From Candidatus Babelota bacterium (GTDB taxonomy: Bacteria; Babelota; Babeliae; Babelales; Vermiphilaceae): DNA of 7,625 nucleotides. Location of the stretch: the NCBI GenBank assembly GCA_013213985.1, contig JABSSP010000003.1, positions 1 to 7,625 on the forward strand. The letters are read 5' to 3'. The position numbers and the translations under genes are program-made. The first letter of the stretch is position 1. Every line of letters starts with the position of its first letter. Of this stretch, positions 6,401 to 7,625 are shown one piece after another. Below the pieces are notes generated by a model that did no database searches, was not told where the DNA came from, and saw only the letters and a list, made by a program, of their open reading frames with translations.

Positions 6401-7106
6401 TTAGTGCACGGCTCTGGCTAACCGATAATATCCATCATATAACCATCGCGTTTCGTAGCCAACTTTTGGTATTGGACCACCATAACGATGAGCATCGTGC
6501 ACACCAATACGTACGTATCGACCAACATCATTGTTGTTGTTCAATAGAGTAATTATGTCTCTAATAAGAGCAGTTCCTGTGTTTTGAGTATATGCTGTCA
6601 AAATATCTTTAATGAGATGTTCATTGGTTATTAAGATACGTATTTCTATTGTTTCAATGTTCTGTGGATCAAGGTTTATTGGTAGAGGATAGAGTTTACG
6701 AGTATCATCAACAATTTCATCTTGATTATTTATGATGAGCCATGGCAATTTCTGAGTCCACCTTTCAATATTAAGATTGATATCGACAACTTTTTCTATG
6801 TTTAATAGTGTAACAGTTGTTTTTTTAAATACAGTCCTAGATGTTATATCCTCATTGGCTTTTTTTTGCAATATTGGAATACGTGTTGGGTACTCCCCGT
6901 GTTTTATAGAAGTTAATGTTGTGAATTGGCATTCCCCTGTCGTTGTAGTTAATAGCTTTTATAGTGAAACGTAACTCGAGTGGCGCTTTTAATTGGTTTG
7001 CCATTTCTGCAGTGCCACAACCACCGTTAAAGATATCGTTACACGTTGTAACATTTGCAAATAAAGAAAGTAGTAGTCCGACTCTTAAATATTTTTTTAT
7101 TGTCAT
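6401..7106 (-). CDS. Predicted secreted protein, unrecognised, interrupted by a one-base frameshift
   Basis: Two adjacent minus-strand frames (7106-6852 and on to 6401) read as one gene. The upstream frame gives MTIKKYLRVG and a hydrophobic signal segment to F16, with a likely signal peptidase I cut after A17 (LFA|NVTT). It is then cut short by a stop at 6852-6854. Skipping one A in the A8 run (T8 at plus 6860-6867) joins NTYSNIAKK to ANEDITSRTV and gives 234 residues. The second frame has no ATG and no Shine-Dalgarno near its first possible start (TTG at 6871), so it is unlikely to be a gene of its own. The mature part has two close cysteines (C22, C30), Asn/Ile-rich segments, and an aromatic end (YETRWLYDGYYRLARAVH). 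A lipobox reading of VTTC is possible but poor, as Thr precedes Cys. No function can be assigned. The ATG has AAGGAATA upstream and a shared promoter-like module. Confidence 0.72.
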
Positions 7107-7118
7107 AATTATTCCTTA

Positions 7119-7187
7119 GAATTAAAGAATTGTAAAATATAACCTCACTTAAAATGAGACATATTGCTAAAAGGCTGTCAAAAGGGT
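7119..7187 (-). promoter_or_regulatory. Putative promoter/leader of the 6401-7106 gene
   Basis: On the minus strand this reads ACCCTTTTGA (plus 7178-7187), 34 bases, GTTATA (plus 7138-7143), 20 bases, AAGGAATA, then ATG. TATATT matches the -10 consensus at 5 of 6. An imperfect 15-base palindrome, CTCATTTTAAGTGAG (plus 7144-7158), directly abuts GTTATA. No good -35 is seen. Layout and spacing match the region upstream of the 5916-6233 gene. It lies between the end of the SbcC-like gene and this gene. Confidence 0.5.
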
Positions 7188-7194
7188 CGTCTTT

Positions 7195-7625
7195 TTAACC
7201 TTGTTCTAAAATATTGACTGTACTTCCATTTGGACCTTTTTGTACAACAAAGTGAACAGGAAACTGATCTTTCATTGTAGTTAAGTGTGATACAATAATA
7301 ATTTTTGAAAAATCATCTTGAATTTTATGCAGCGCATCCATGATATTACTAAGACCTTCTTCATCTTGTGAACCGAAACCTTCGTCAATGATAAGTGTTT
7401 GCAAAGACGTTCCTGCTCTGCGTGCAAGAAGTTTTGAAATTGCTACACGTAGTGCAAAATCGATTCTAAAAGCTTCACCGCCAGAAAATAATTCGTATGC
7501 TCTAATACCACTGGTATCAGATATTTTAATGTCTAACGTTTCTTTTATTCCACCTTTTTTTAAATCACGTAACGATTCTAAAATGATTTGTGATTGATTG
7601 TTGGTGAGTTTGGAAAGGAGTTCGT
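7195..7625 (-). CDS. sbcC: SbcC/Rad50-type nuclease-complex ATPase, C-terminal part (5' end outside window)
   Basis: SbcC is the SMC-like ATPase partner of the SbcD nuclease, which opens hairpins and processes DNA ends. The frame is open to the window edge, giving the last 142 residues. In order they show the coiled-coil exit and lobe II strand (ETLDIKISDTSGIRAYE, 28-44), the ABC signature FSGGE (46-50) followed by AFRIDFALRVAISKLLARRAG, the Walker B LIIDEGFGSQDEEG (77-90) with D80 and E81, and the H-loop VSHL (111-114). The end, GSTVNILEQG, is usual for the family. The IDEGFG and SGGEAFR wording points to SbcC/Rad50 and not to SMC, RecN or RecF. Walker A and the zinc hook lie outside the window. 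No convincing terminator follows the stop; the next minus-strand gene begins 88 bases on, so read-through is possible. Confidence 0.93.
   Translation of the reverse strand, partial: ELLSKLTNNQSQIILESLRDLKKGGIKETLDIKISDTSGIRAYELFSGGEAFRIDFALRVAISKLLARRAGTSLQTLIIDEGFGSQDEEGLSNIMDALHKIQDDFSKIIIVSHLTTMKDQFPVHFVVQKGPNGSTVNILEQG

Noticed and set aside
6401..6871. Separate 156-residue gene starting at TTG 6871
   Set aside because: No Shine-Dalgarno, no signal peptide, and it starts exactly at the A8 run where the upstream frame breaks; it is better read as the rest of the gene beginning at 7106.
7020..7047. Lipoprotein signal (VTTC) in the 6401-7106 gene
   Set aside because: Thr at the position before Cys does not fit the usual Gly/Ala/Ser lipobox; a signal peptidase I cut after A17 fits better.
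7165..7197. Hairpin terminator after the SbcC-like gene
   Set aside because: Only a short, interrupted stem (AAAAG with CTTTT) can be formed; it is not convincing as an intrinsic terminator.
1..7625. tRNA, rRNA, CRISPR array, insertion sequence or riboswitch
   Set aside because: I looked for these and saw no repeat array, transposase reading frame, terminal inverted repeats or recognisable RNA gene.

Overview
The window is an AT-rich bacterial chromosome segment with two blocks. The plus strand (1-5833) holds the end of the large ribosomal-protein superoperon in the order secY-adk-map-infA-rpmJ-rpsM-rpsK-rpsD-rpoA-rplQ, followed by a small NifU-like Fe-S gene. The block adk-map-infA between secY and rpmJ is common in many bacterial phyla but absent from the E. 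coli spc/alpha layout. The minus strand (5916-7625) holds the end of a truncated SbcC/Rad50-type ATPase gene and, downstream of it, two genes for small predicted secreted proteins that I do not recognise.

The organism is a bacterium, shown by bacterial-type SecY, IF-1, S4 and RpoA. The low GC, short intergenic spacing, unrecognised small exported proteins and the odd IF-1 and S4 would fit a reduced, host-associated lineage. Candidatus Dependentiae (TM6) is a loose guess that the sequence does not prove.

Layout: the plus-strand genes are tightly packed. SecY/adk and adk/map overlap by 4 bases, and the remaining gaps range from 6 to about 65 bases. The block encodes the protein-export channel, nucleotide balance, N-terminal Met removal, initiation, ribosomal proteins and the RNA polymerase alpha subunit. 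It ends at a strong hairpin (5851-5890) whose flanking A and T tracts make it usable from both strands, so it also closes the convergent minus-strand genes.

The most useful observations are these. (1) rpsD, an essential gene, is split by one surplus A in an A6 run at 3834-3839. (2) The secreted-protein gene at 6401-7106 is split in exactly the same sense at an A8 run (T8 on the plus strand, 6860-6867). Removing one A from each restores a full-length protein. Either the assembly over-calls homopolymers or this organism tolerates or uses slippage at poly(A). (3) The two secreted-protein genes share an upstream module: the 10-mer ACCCTTTTGA, exactly 34 bases, GTTATA, exactly 20 bases, AAGGAATA, then ATG. 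An (im)perfect palindrome abuts GTTATA in both. This suggests co-regulation. (4) IF-1 carries a 26-residue Lys/Arg-rich N-terminal extension, and S4 has a short, replaced N-terminus.
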